The position numbers and the translations under genes were made by a program. From contig BJOX01000338.1 of the NCBI GenBank assembly GCA_009731375.1, positions 232,780 through 262,843 on the forward strand: DNA of 30,064 nucleotides, read 5' to 3'. Positions 19,224 through 29,269 of this stretch are shown here, one piece after another; positions within the stretch are counted from its first letter, which is position 1, and each line of letters opens with the position of its first letter. The stretch comes from Paulinella micropora (lineage: Eukaryota; Cercozoa; Imbricatea; Euglyphida). The notes beneath the pieces were generated by a model, which made no database searches, had not been told where the DNA came from, and saw nothing but the letters and a program-made list of their open reading frames with translations.

Positions 19224-19685
19224 ATGGGTTCAATAACGGAGAAAGGGTCTAATCGACCAATGTCCAATGCGGGGTCCCACCAAGAAATGGCAGAAACTCA
19301 GGAGGAATTTTAGTTAGAGCCATCATGGATAAAGGAGCCAAAGGTTGCAAGGCGCCTGACGCGAGCCGCAAGCTGCACCGGAAGCAGCAGGCACGGTACT
19401 ATTAATACATCAGGTTCAGAAGAAACACCAGCCCGAGGAAGCGAGGCACCAGCAGGGCGCAACGTACGAGGCGCACGGGGCAGTAACGACATGGAATGGT
19501 GAACATCAGATCGTAGGCAAGCGCAATGGGCACGGCGGCGTCACGCTGCAGAGCTCGCACATCAGGGAACATACCGCGAGTTCGAGACAGTCGAGCTCGC
19601 ACATCAGGGAACATACCGCGAGTTCGAGACAGTCGCAGTGCATCGCCATCCTCACCAGAGGAGGCGAATGCGCGAGCTCGGATAG
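19224..19685 (+). pseudogene. Decayed gag-like reading frame, tentative
   Basis: A 154-codon frame from ATG 19224 is interrupted by only two internal stops (TAG near 19311, TGA near 19501) before TAG at 19683-19685. It is rich in Arg, Ala, Gly, Gln and Glu, and includes a 14-residue tandem duplication (ELAHQGTYREFETV, twice). A basic hydrophilic protein in a GC-rich island within repeats could be a retroelement gag, but no zinc knuckle or capsid motif is present. It could also be non-coding. Confidence 0.2.
19551..19634. repeat. 42-bp perfect tandem duplication
   Basis: Two identical 42-bp units (19551-19592 and 19593-19634) starting GAGCTCGCACATCAGGG. Confidence 0.95.
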
Positions 19686-19721
19686 CACGGACTATTCCAT
19701 GGCGGAGATTANNNNNNNNNN

Positions 19722-20351
19722 ATAATCCATGGCGAAGATTAAAACATGAAAACAAAGGCGACGCATGATTAATAAATTTTTACCGGAGACCTTCGAATAA
19801 TTGTGCTAGCACAGTTGAAGTTAAAGAACAAAGATTCAAAGAGTCAAAACTGATATTAAAATAAAAACTGGAACATGATTTTAACACTGGTTAATACACG
19901 TATTAACCTTAATTAAAAACTTTCCCAATGTCAGACTAAAGCGAATGAGTTGAATACGTAATCGGTAAGAGCGCGAATGAAATTGAATATGTAATCGATA
20001 ATCATTTCGGCTTACAAATGTCGATTTCGGCTTGCACACTCAGCCACTGCCAGTCTGTTCAAAATTACGACTCGGGAAAATTGAACGACTTGCATGGCAG
20101 AAAGATATCACAAGTGCAAGAGTCCATCAAAGGGCAGTGGCCATAAACCCAACAGTGCGAGCAGCAATACAAGGGTACCACACACCGGTTATGTCTGTGA
20201 ACACGCCCGACGAGGTCATGTACATGCCCGTTACCTCGGTAAAAACGCCGGAAGAGGTCATTGGGCCCCCACTGCGACCGCGACCCCGCGTGATTTCAAA
20301 CGTTGTTTTTTTCATGTCTAAGGTAAAACCAATCCTGAAGAACAGTATGAC
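19722..20351. other. Unidentified stretch after a 10-N join
   Basis: The join at 19712-19721 is flanked by near-identical TCCATGG-GAGATTA / TCCATGGCGAAGATTA sequences. The region contains an imperfect internal repeat of about 45 bp (about 20186-20275). It is open on both strands (plus strand to 20457). I cannot decide which strand, if either, is coding. Confidence 0.3.
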
Positions 20352-20615
20352 TCAGCCTCCTTCAGAATGTAAAGGTTTTGAAATGTACCTATCACCGGTG
20401 GCCAGCGGACCAGTGCCAGGAAACCTAGTAACACAACCAAAAGGACTTCTTTCGTAAACAAGATCACAAACCTTTGAACTGATCCCATCATCAGCTGGCC
20501 TGCGAAGAAAACTCACATGAGAACTGGGTGCAGTTGAAGCTGCACTTACCCCTGGCGTTGATGTAATAGCTGCCGGAGCTATTGAGCCAGGCAGAAGTCC
20601 ACGTGCTTGATACAA
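20352..20615 (-). CDS. Possible exon, minus strand, unidentified
   Basis: Open from about 20600 to TGA 20354-20352, 80-odd codons with ordinary composition (contains SPFGCVTRFPGTGPLATGDR). An acceptor-like ATCAAG lies at about 20604-20599, and a donor-like TTGTAAGT at about 20669-20662 would join an upstream frame in phase. The plus strand is also open over part of this stretch, so strand is uncertain. No family recognised. Confidence 0.25.
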   Translation of the reverse strand: MYQARGLLPGSIAPAAITSTPGVSAASTAPSSHVSFLRRPADDGISSKVCDLVYERSPFGCVTRFPGTGPLATGDRYISKPLHSEGG

Positions 20616-20712
20616 CAGAACAATATAATTTCAGTCCCTGTGTTTCTTCACATCCAAAACTTACAAATGGGTAGGTGCCATCCCCAAGTGTATGTCACCT
20701 GGCGATTCTGTG

Positions 20713-21008
20713 TCAGCGAAAATATCTCATGAAGGCGTTGCGTGCACTTGCGCAAGGAAGCAAACCAGGAACATGATCGAGGAAGAGCTCCCAGTAGACT
20801 CTCGAGGCGCCCTGAGAAGTATCCAGGGCAAGCGTATGACATTTCATATAGAAAAGATCGAAGAGGGAAGGCTCACCTTATTCTCGATGGGTCGAGTGGC
20901 CCTTAAGATGTAAATAGTGCCAGGTCTGTCAAAATGCAAAGGATCGATGGTTGAAAGGACAAGCGACAGTGGCCGAGCAACTGTTGTGTGCATCTGTGCG
21001 TCTTTCAT
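20713..21008 (-). CDS. Candidate two-exon small gene, unidentified
   Basis: Exon 1, 21008-20877, has 44 codons from an ATG 18 bp after a predicted initiator. It ends in phase 0 at AAG|GTGAGC. A 65-bp intron-like piece (20876-20812) is pyrimidine-rich and ends TACTTCTCAG. Exon 2, 20811-20713, has 32 codons then TGA. The product would be 76 aa, with HFDRPGTIYILRATRP in exon 1 and VYWELFLDHVPGLLP in exon 2. The core promoter upstream favours the minus strand. Against it, a 73-codon ATG frame runs on the plus strand (20692-20913). No family recognised and no transcript evidence. Confidence 0.3.
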
Positions 21009-21022
21009 TTCACTCTCAGTTG

Positions 21023-21055
21023 CACTGAGAACTCTCGCGTATGTTTATATTTATA
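21023..21055 (-). promoter_or_regulatory. TATA box plus initiator, minus strand
   Basis: A perfect TATAAATA at 21055-21048 and an initiator-like TCAGTG at 21028-21023 whose A is 29 bp downstream of the first T. This is the canonical spacing of a Pol II core promoter. The first downstream ATG is 18 bp further. Confidence 0.45.
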
Positions 21056-21488
21056 CACATAATTAATCAGTGCAGAATAGAAAAAGAAGACAGACAGATA
21101 AAAATACTGAGATAGAACAGGCATACACAGCGCTCTGTCTTGGCAGTCCCTTATCTTCTCCCTCCTTCCAATTATTTTTTTCTTCTGCTTTTCTATCCGA
21201 TTATTAAACTGTCTGTACAGTCTATCCCTTATTCAGGAGGAGCGAGGACAAGACCTCTGGGATTTTAACGCAGTGCGTCCCTGCATGGCCATTTGCACTT
21301 GTCCGATTCCCATGTTAAGCACACAAGCAGACCTGGTTGGAAACTGTGTACAGGTTTTGTGTGAAAGATTGCAAGGGATCCCAGGTGATGACGAGGGTAG
21401 GCGGTCCTGTGAGCCAAGCAGCACTCAGCTCAGTATGAGTCGACATCACTCAGGCTCAGATAGGGCAACAAGCGCGCCAGCCACGCAC
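21056..21488. other. Unique stretch, nothing recognised
   Basis: Non-repetitive. Short frames on both strands lack supporting signals. Confidence 0.4.
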
Positions 21489-21492
21489 ACAT

Positions 21493-21552
<60 letters not shown>
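21489..21552. repeat. (CT)n(AT)n microsatellite
   Basis: About 12 CT units followed by about 19 AT units. Confidence 0.95.
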
Positions 21553-21554
<2 letters not shown>

Positions 21555-21716
21555 CAATCATTCACTGACTCACTCACACTCGGTCTCTCTGCCTGCGGTC
21601 ATTTGCCTCCACAACGCGACCTGCGCGGAAGTCGGTGAAGAAGGGGACTTTGATCTTGGACCTGAAGTAGCCAACAGCAAGGTAATTTGCCAAGTCGTGA
21701 CAAACGGTGAATGAGA

Positions 21717-21851
21717 AAGATAGAGATAGAGATAGAGATAGAGATAGATAGATAGAGAGAGAGATACATATATATATATACATATATATATACATATATA
21801 TGTATGTATGTACATTATATATATACATACAAACACACACACAAACACACG

Positions 21852-21912
<61 letters not shown>

Positions 21913-21919
21913 TGAGTGA

Positions 21920-21955
<36 letters not shown>

Positions 21956-21957
21956 CT
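21717..21957. repeat. Compound GATA/AT/AC/TG/GA microsatellite cluster
   Basis: GAGATA units, TA/CATATA units, AC units (about 21830-21873), AT units (to about 21909), then TG and GA units. Confidence 0.95.
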
Positions 21958-22056
21958 TGACTGCCTCGTCCGTCACGCTGACATATCTGCCATCAAAAAG
22001 CAAGAAGCATATCAAGGGGTACAGAAAGGCAGCACAAGTCAGTCGAGAGGAAAGTG

Positions 22057-22150
22057 TATGTATGTGTATGTATGTATGCATGTATGTATGTATGTATGTA
22101 TGCATGTATGCATGCATGCATGCATGTATGTATGTATGTATGTATGTATG
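22057..22150. repeat. (TATG)n with CATG variants
   Basis: Tetranucleotide array ending in a GC-richer spacer. Confidence 0.95.
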
Positions 22151-23533
22151 CAGGGCGACCTCCAGAGCGCTAGCATAGCGTCCTCGTCCAACAAGCGGCT
22201 AACATACAACACAGCAACCCGCATCTTCAAGTATATCACCATGTCTTTCGTTCTTTCTTCGTTTACTTGCTTTCTTTGTTGGCTTTTGTTTGTTCTTTCT
22301 GAATTCTTTTTTTCTTTCAAGGAGAAAGGACTGATGGCAAACGCTGCCTAATATATGCCAACAGTCCTGCTCAAGACCTACCGACATGGCTGGGAATGCT
22401 GTGTGTGAGGACCTTGGCGCGACAGTGGACGCGATCTTGTGGAGCGACATGAGCGGGAAGCGAATCAAGGCAGCAAGTCATGGATCATACTAACACAGCA
22501 CAAGACCAGAAAACCAAACCAAGCCAGACCAGACCAAAGAAACAAATAGAAAACCAAGAAAGAATATAAGGAAGAATGAAAGAAAAATTTTCAATAGGAA
22601 ATAGAATCGAAACGTTTCAGCTTTACCTTTTTATTTGTAATTGTGTGGTGTCCACGGCAGAGGATTCTGGTCATGCCAACCTTTGTGGCAACCTGGGGAG
22701 CAGAAGGAACCCTCCGCAAACAAGCCATGATCCTGTTTAATATAGTCATCCTAGTTAGTGAACACTAAAAATCAAAACGCAAGGTCAGTGTAATTCCATC
22801 ATTGAATGAGCTGCTGGCACACGACCCTTTGTGAGAAGGCAGTTTCAATTCTGACACGTCGTGCCCTGTTCTTATTTCATGCATGATTGAACGATGCACG
22901 CTTTGCAGGGACTGACGTTGTCTTCATTTTTCTTCTTCCTACAAAGCGTTACCTTTCTAGGGTCGCTTCCAGCTTCCATTCTTCTTTAGATTCATCTTTC
23001 TGTTTGTTTTTAACATCTTGCTGCTTTCGAGATGAAAATGATGTGTCTTTAAATCTAAGAAGCAAGGTTTTCTTCAGGAACTACAAAGACACAGACGAAG
23101 CATGTGATGGAAAAAGAATGCAAGATTCTAATTCCCAGACTCACATTTTCTGTGTCAGTTGCATGAAATGAAAATATGTCATTTTTTTGTCTGCAAGACT
23201 CAACCGAACATTGATGTTGTTTTTTGAAAAAAAATATGCTATATTTGAAATTTGTTTTTAGTTTGCTTGTCTTCTTCATGTTAATTTTCACGATCAAGCA
23301 TTCATTCAGCTGCAACAATTAACATGAAAAGTCAAAAACATAGTAACGTTTTAACAATTGAAATTACACATCACATGCTAACTAGTTCAGACACAACCAC
23401 ACATGACTTTAACTTTTAAAAAACCAAAAGAAAGACAGATTAAACTGAATCACACAATAAAAAATCAAACAAAATGCAATTCATGACAAGATCATTCATC
23501 TCTAAGTTAACATTTTCTTCATTTTTAATGTTT
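22151..23533. other. Unidentified AT-rich stretch left of the piggyBac element
   Basis: No frame with recognisable content. AAAATATGTCATTTTTT at 23171-23187 is the reverse complement of a motif iterated to the right of the piggyBac element, suggesting both sides belong to one older element into which piggyBac jumped. Confidence 0.4.
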
Positions 23534-23537
23534 TTAA

Positions 23538-23597
23538 ACTAGCACTGTCTATGTGCCTGGCGTTGCCATGTGGCAACATTTGTTGCCATGTGGCAAC
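23538..23597 (+). repeat. Left terminal inverted repeat and two subterminal palindromes
   Basis: The terminus starts ACTAGCACTGTCTATG. Two copies of GTTGCCATGTGGCAAC follow at 23562-23577 and 23582-23597, repeated in the second copy at 24945-24960 and 24965-24980. They may be transposase binding sites. Confidence 0.7.
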
Positions 23598-23818
23598 AAT
23601 TTTTCAGTACTAATTTTTAAAAAATTCTCACGACTAAACCGTGGCTGTTTTCATGAATAAAACGCTAGAAAACTCTTGGAAAAGTCCCTAACAAGCGCGT
23701 CGTAAAATTTCTCGACAAAACTTTTAGTTGAAGTTATTTTTTTTCTATTGAAGGGTGACCCCTCCCAGTGCACTTTTTCCACGTAAATTCACCACATAAC
23801 GATTTTTTTTAGGAAAAG

Positions 23819-24514
23819 ATGGAGGTGGGAGACACCCTTTCAGTCCCTGTTGTGCGCTTGGGGAGGGCTTGGGCAAAAAAGAAATTTGGCGATCCCACCT
23901 TTAAGGACATTGTGGCTTTGGGGGTGTTGACAGAAAAAGAAACAAAAAACCAAAAAGCTCTAACCACGCTGCGTTTTGATGGCAAGGATTATTACTTCTT
24001 CACGAAGCATTTGAAGCCAGAGCCTGGGCAGGCAGGGTCGAGTTTGAAGTTCATGACTGCAGAGGAGAAAGAGGTGGAGATGGAGGTTTCGGAGGATGAA
24101 GAAGAAGAACAGGAGGAACAGGAGGAGGAACAAAAACAGCAACAGAATCTGGATGAGGCGGGTGAGGAAAAAGAGGAGGAGGAGGAGGGAGGTGAGGATG
24201 AGGCTGTTCCCTTTCTTAACCCCAGCCCCTATACAGCCCAGCAAGTGGAGGAGGAGAAACAAAATGTGTTGGGGAAGGGCTTTGACTGGAAAGTGGGTCC
24301 CCAGGCAGTGGACTGGGGAGCAGATCGTCCTCGCCACAAGGCAAAGTCTACGATGGAAGAGAAGTTTGACATCTCCCCCCTCGCGTCCCCCCTCCTCTTT
24401 CTTTGCCATTTCGTTTTGTTTTTCTTATTCCAGTTTGCATCCATACCCCATACACTTTTTTTACATGTGTCTGGTTTTTTTTTTGAATATTGTTATGTCG
24501 TTGCAGAGAAATAA
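23819..24514 (+). pseudogene. piggyBac transposase N-terminal region, copy 1
   Basis: ATG at 23819 opens a 231-codon frame. Residues about 1-70 (VGDTLSVPVVRLGRAW, then TLRFDGKDYYFFTKHLKP) look like a small beta-barrel, perhaps Tudor/SH3-like. A very acidic Glu/Gln-rich segment (about 85-140) follows, then a conserved FDWKVGPQAVDWG stretch. The last about 45 residues are hydrophobic and Phe-rich from T-rich sequence and are probably intron read-through. The transposase core it should join is cut off at 24928, so this copy cannot make a full enzyme. Confidence 0.65.
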
Positions 24515-24642
24515 TGTAATGAAAATTAATTTCAACTCCCTTTGTTTTGTTTGTTTTTTTTGTCATCATGGTGTCCGCTTTCGTGCAAAATTTTGCGTGA
24601 TTGCCAATTTTTTTTTTTTTTGTTTTGTTTTTCGGTTTGTAG

Positions 24643-24928
24643 ACACTTTCTTCATTTTGTCCCCATGTCGGCTTTAACATCCATCCTTCAGCTCACCAGC
24701 CAGGAGCTTGCAAAAACAACATAATGGTTTAGCAAAAGCATTGTCCACTGAGGAGTTCTGGCTTTTTTAGGGGCTGCTGGTACGCATTTCCATTGCAGAC
24801 AGGGGTCGAAGAAGGTCGCACTGGGCCCCCAAGGAGGGTGAGGGGACGGATGGCTTGCCAGGAGATGGTTTTGGTGAGTATATGGCGCTGAATCGCTTCG
24901 ACACCATTTTGAAATATCTATGTACTGG
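24643..24928 (+). pseudogene. Truncated start of transposase core, copy 1
   Basis: Corresponds to 26029-26316 of copy 2. It has the same TTTTTTAG stop within EEFWLF and an additional frame change near 24712 where the A-rich CAACAA run is shorter. It ends in NRFDTILKYL at the duplication junction. Confidence 0.7.
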
Positions 24929-26316
24929 TGTCTATGTGCCTGGCGTTGCCATGTGGCAACATTTGTTGCCATGTGGCAACAATTTTTCAGTACTAATTTT
25001 TAAAAGATTCTCACGACTAAACCGTGGCTGTTTTCATGAATAAAACGCTAGAAAACTCTTGGAAAAGTCCCTAACAAGCGCGTCGTAAAATTTCTCGACA
25101 AAACTTTTAGTTGAAGTTATTTTTTTTCTATTGAAGGGTGACCCCTCCCAGTGCACTTTTTCCACGTAAATTCACCACATAACGATTTTTTTTTGGAAAA
25201 GATGGAGGTGGGAGACACCCTTTCAGTCCCTGTTGTGCGCTTGGGGAGGGCTTGGGCAAAAAAGAAATTTGGCGATCCCACCTTTAAGGACATTGTGGCT
25301 TTGGGGGTGTTGACAGAAAAAGAAACAAAAAACCAAAAAGCTTTAACCACGCTGCGTTTTGATGGCAAGGATTATTACTTCTTCACGAAGCATTTGAAGC
25401 CAGAGCCTGGGCAGGCAGGGTCGAGTTTGAAGTTCATGAATGCAGAGGAGAAAGAGGTGGAGATGGAGGTTTCGGAGGATGAAGAAGAAGAACAGGAGGA
25501 ACAGGAGGAGGAACAAAAACAGCAACAGAATCTGGATGAGGCGGGTGAGGAAAAAGAGGAGGAGGAGGAGGGAGGTGAGGATGAGGCTGTTCCCTTTCTT
25601 AACCCCAGCCCCTATACAGCCCAGCAAGTGGAGGAGGAGAAACAAAAAGTGTTGGGGAAGGGCTTCGACTGGAAAGTGGGACCCCAGGCAGTGGACTGGG
25701 GCAGATCGTCCTCGCCACAAGGCGAAGTCTACGATGGAAGAGAAGTTTGACATCTCCCCCCTCGCGTCCCCCCTCCTCTTTCTTTGCCATTTCGTTTTGT
25801 TTTTCTTATTCCAGTTTGCATCCATACCCCATACACTTTTTTTACATGTGTCTGGTTTTTTTTTTGAATATTGTTATGTCGTTGCAGAGAAATAATGTAA
25901 TGAAAATTAATTTCAACTCCCTTTGTTTTGTTTGGTTTTTTTTGTCATCATGGTGTCCGCTTTCGTGCAAAATTTTGCGTGATTGCCAAAATTTTTTTAT
26001 TTTATTTTTTTGTTATTCCGGTTTGTAGACACTTTCTTCATTTTGTCCCCATGTCGGCTTTAACATCCATCCTTCAGCTCACCAACCAGGAGCTTGCAAA
26101 ACAACAAAATAATGGTTTAGCAAAAGCATTGTCCACTGAGGAGTTCTGGCTTTTTTAGGGGCTGCTGGTACGCATTTCCATTGCAGACAGGGGTCGAAGA
26201 AGGTCGCACTGGGCCCCCAAGGAGGGTGAGGGGACGGATGGCTTGCCAGGAGATGGTTTTGGTGAGTATATGGCGCTGAATCGCTTCGACACCATTTTGA
26301 AATGTCTACGTACTGG
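24929..26316 (+). repeat. Tandem duplication, copy 2 (1388 bp)
   Basis: Nearly identical to 23546-24928, with a few substitutions and indels. It continues into the rest of the transposase. Confidence 0.9.
25202..25750 (+). pseudogene. piggyBac transposase N-terminal region, copy 2
   Basis: ATG at 25202, 182 codons, identical in layout to copy 1 (beta-rich start, acidic middle). It lacks two bases after the WKVGPQAVDWG stretch (near 25700), which changes the frame and ends it at 25750. The corresponding bases are present in copy 1, so copy 2 probably suffered the deletion, or the duplicate was altered by gap filling. Confidence 0.65.
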
Positions 26317-27615
26317 CCCCCCTGCAACTGATGATGATCCTTTTTTGCCAATTCGAGCATTCGCTGAAGCTGTTGACGCCAAGGCAAGGGCTGCAATCGT
26401 TCCTGGGGGGGTAATTACTATCGATGAGAGCATGGGTCAATATACAGGGGAAGGTATGCCTGGCCAAATGTGTGTCCCCCGTAAGCCAATCCCTGTTGGA
26501 AGGGAATATCATACAGCGTGCGATGTCGAAACGGGGGTCTGTATCGCCATGGAAATAGTGGAGGGTAAGGACAGAGATAAACACAAGGAGTTCGCCAAAG
26601 AGTTTGGAGTCACGACGGCCACTACCCTTCGTTTATCCAAGCCGTGGTGGGGAACAGGTCGCATTTTCATCGGCGATTCTTGGTTCGCTTCTTGCAAAAC
26701 AGCAGTCGAGATGAAGAAAAGGGGGGTCGATTTTGTTGGAATGGTGAAGACTGCTCATGTGGGCTTTCCTGTGCGGCTTCTACACAGTAGAAGGGGGGGG
26801 GGGGGAAGGGCGATTTAGCTTCTGCAACATGCGAAAAGGAGGGGGTGAAGCTATTGGCAGTCAACCAAAACGACCACAACCAGCAGCAAATTATTGCTAC
26901 CTGCTCCACTACCTTGCCTGGAAAGCCTCGTAATGCTCGTTTTAGTCAGTCTGTGCCCCGTGTCCCCAGGTGCGAGGCTGTGGCCCTTTATTATTCTGCT
27001 TTTAATGCGGTTGATATGTTTAATTCCGCACGCCACGGGTCAAACTCTCTCAATTTGTCTTTTATTTTGAATGACTGGAAGAAGGTCGATTTTATGATTT
27101 TGATGGACTTCATTATCACCAACGCTTACAAACATTATTGTTTTTTTAGCCAGTCGTCCTTGGCCAACCTCAACATGACGAAGGGCGACAACAGGCCGGG
27201 GTATTTCAAATCTGTGCTTGCTGCAGCCCTCCTCAGGCAAGGTGCACCCCCTGATTCCCAACCCCCCAATGCCCTCGCTTCTGACCCCCATGCCCCTGCC
27301 CAACCTATCATCCCAAAATGCATGGAACTTCGTAGGTATCCCCTAGTAATCATGTCGGACAAAGCAAAAAAGAAACAGGTTGCAGGTAGAGCATATAATG
27401 AGAGCATAGAGAGGCCCAAAAGGCGTAGGTGTCGTGTTTGTTTGTATGCCTCTTCTGTCAGCAAGTCGTCTTACACGAGCTATTACTGTGGCACTTGTGG
27501 CCCCGACATGCCCCTGTGTAGCGGTGAAGGCAGAACGTGTCATGCCTGGCATAAACAAAACGGCAAACCAGAAAAAAAAAAAGCAGCGGACTTGATTTTC
27601 GAGGCCTTGAAGTAG
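26029..27615 (+). pseudogene. piggyBac transposase catalytic core and Cys-rich C-terminus
   Basis: A likely exon begins after the acceptor TTTGTAG (26028), opening HFLHFVPM and LTNQELAKQ. It has an in-frame TAG at 26156-26158 (EEFWLF*GLLVR) and a one-base frameshift in the G run at about 26796-26807. Between and after these the DDE_Tnp_1_7 domain is clear. The catalytic Asp positions are codons 26423 (TIDESM), 26675 (IGDSWF) and 27013 (NAVDMFN). The C-terminus carries a zinc-binding Cys-rich domain, CRVC...CGTC...C...CHAWH (about 27430-27550), which binds the terminal repeats in piggyBac enzymes. It ends at TAG 27613-27615. It excises and inserts at TTAA. With these breaks the copy is probably dead, unless the TAG is spliced out and the G-run count is an error. 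Confidence 0.85.
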
Positions 27616-27626
27616 CCTACTTGTTT

Positions 27627-27642
27627 GTTGCCACGTGGCAAC
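27627..27642. promoter_or_regulatory. Perfect 16-bp palindrome near the right end
   Basis: GTTGCCACGTGGCAAC, the same motif as the two left subterminal palindromes but with a central CACGTG. Confidence 0.7.
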
Positions 27643-27709
27643 CAGTGCTTTTCAGACTAGGAGCAGGTGTTCTCCAGAAATTGATGCAGCCGCCTCCAAC
27701 ACTTTTAAA

Positions 27710-27715
27710 AATAAA
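27710..27715 (+). promoter_or_regulatory. Polyadenylation signal of the transposase
   Basis: AATAAA 95 bp after the transposase stop codon. Confidence 0.5.
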
Positions 27716-27811
27716 TTATTCTTTTTTTACATAGTTAAAAGATAATATGTATTAATATTATTAATAATTTTTAATTTTATTATTTTTCAGCTCCGGAAGT
27801 CCTGTATGTAC

Positions 27812-27852
27812 TGTTGCCACATGGCATCCAGGCATAGGCACATAGACACTAG
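27812..27852 (+). repeat. Right terminal inverted repeat of the piggyBac element
   Basis: Reverse complement reads CTAGTGTCTATGTGCC and then GCCATGTGGCAACA, matching the left end apart from short indels. TTAA follows. Confidence 0.8.
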
Positions 27853-27856
27853 TTAA

Positions 27857-29269
27857 ACTGATTATGGACCTTCAAATTTCATTTCCAGACATTAACTGAA
27901 GTTCTTGATCTAACTAAAAGCTGAAAAGTGTTGAAAAAAATGAGTTCATTAGTTTTACAACGTCCCAAAACAGATTTAGGACGTTCTCACAAACAAAGTA
28001 CCAATGCAAAAGCGCTCACATTGACCAGATTTGTTCAATGCTTCAAAAAAACAATCAGCATGCTGGCAAACATGCTTCTTTTTTTGGTTTTAGTAGGATT
28101 AAAACGGTTCCAGGATTTTTTTTTTTTGCAATCAAAAATAGACAATTGACCTAGTTTGTTCAGTCATTGAAAAAAAAAAGTCAGCCTAAACTACTTTTAG
28201 CGCTTTGATTACACTGATTGTCGACTCAAAAGCATTCATGTCATGGAATATGGCATATTTTAATTTTTTAAAAACCATTTGAACTTGATTTTACAGATTT
28301 TTTTTTAGGTGACGTTATTAAAACTGAGTTATTTTCCCAAATATGACATATTTCTGTTTTTCACAAAAGTTTTTTTTATTTGTTGTTTTTTTTAGAAATA
28401 TAAATTTTCTAATCAATAGTACCTGTCTGTGTTGAGAACACACATAGTTGATGGTGCAAAAATCACTTTATTAAAACCTAAAAACATTTTAGTAAGAAAC
28501 AAAAATCTACATTTGAACAGAATTAACGACACGATGTGAGATTCATTACATACTTTTCACACAATGTAGAACAAAAATTCCTTGAAGCTTTAGAGCAACA
28601 GCTTCGTGATGAAGCTTCTGGTTCAATTTTGTGTGTCAATTGATTCCTAGTTGATGCATCCTACATGAATTGATGTGCAAGCAGAAAAATTTAAAATTGT
28701 GACAAAGTTTTGCCAAACATGCAGACATTGGTGTGACAACATTTCACAAAATTCATCGCAGGCTGCTGTGTCTCAATCATGTTAAATTTTTTCACTTGTT
28801 TAAAACATTTGTTTTTCTGTTTGATCAACTTATTTGCTACTAGTAACATTTTCTCACACGTTGATGTGAGATGCTTCACTGATTTCATGAAGCACCTTTG
28901 TTGAATTGTAATTAAAAAAAAAATGACATATTTTTTAGTGTTGTGTCATTTGCAACGAACAAACCTGTAATAAGTTGTGTTGATTACCTACAAAGAAATT
29001 AAGTTTTACAAACACAGTCTGACAAAACATGATGAAAAAAAGAAATGTAAAATTTTTATGCATATTTCTCAGCTTTTGGTTGGAAAATGGCCGGCGCGCA
29101 CGGTTCACTTGCAGGACCGGATGGGTAACATTGATAAATCTCAACCAGCAAATTGTGGTGGTGATCTTTCAATAGTTCTGAAAATATGACATATTTTTAA
29201 CAAAGCATGATTGAGTCATTTCTCAGCATTAAAGGATTGATATTTCACCCTCCAAAGGGGGTAAATGAA
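27857..29269. other. AT-rich right arm of the 18.6-kb element
   Basis: No convincing gene. AATATG[AG]CATATT-type near-palindromes occur at 28247-28260, 28339-28353, 28919-28936 and 29181-29198. T-runs are frequent. Confidence 0.4.

Larger units (their letters stand above)
23546..24928 (+). repeat. Tandem duplication, copy 1 (1383 bp)
   Basis: Contains the terminus from TGTCTATG, the 5' leader, the N-terminal frame and the start of the transposase core. It stops abruptly at TACTGG, where copy 2 starts. Confidence 0.9.
23538..27852 (+). mobile_element. piggyBac-type DNA transposon with internal tandem duplication
   Basis: Flanked by TTAA on both sides (23534-23537 and 27853-27856), the target duplication of piggyBac elements. 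Its inverted termini share CTAG, TGTCTATGTGCC and GCCATGTGGCAACA. It encodes a piggyBac (DDE_Tnp_1_7) transposase. The 5' 1.38 kb is present twice in tandem, so the element is about 4.3 kb instead of about 2.9 kb. The coding sequence has an in-frame TAG and a frameshift, so this copy is probably inactive. Confidence 0.85.

Noticed and set aside
20692-20913. Plus-strand 73-codon ATG frame
   Set aside because: Not excluded, but it overlaps the minus-strand candidate, which has a core promoter and phase-matching splice signals. No independent support was found for the plus frame.
24096-25895. Arg-rich and Leu/Phe-rich frames overlapping the transposase N-terminal region
   Set aside because: They are alternate-frame and opposite-strand readings of the GAG/GAA-rich acidic segment and T-rich intron.
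27928-28149. 73-codon frame right of the piggyBac element
   Set aside because: It starts at TTG, has poly-Phe from a T run, no homology signal and an AT-rich context.
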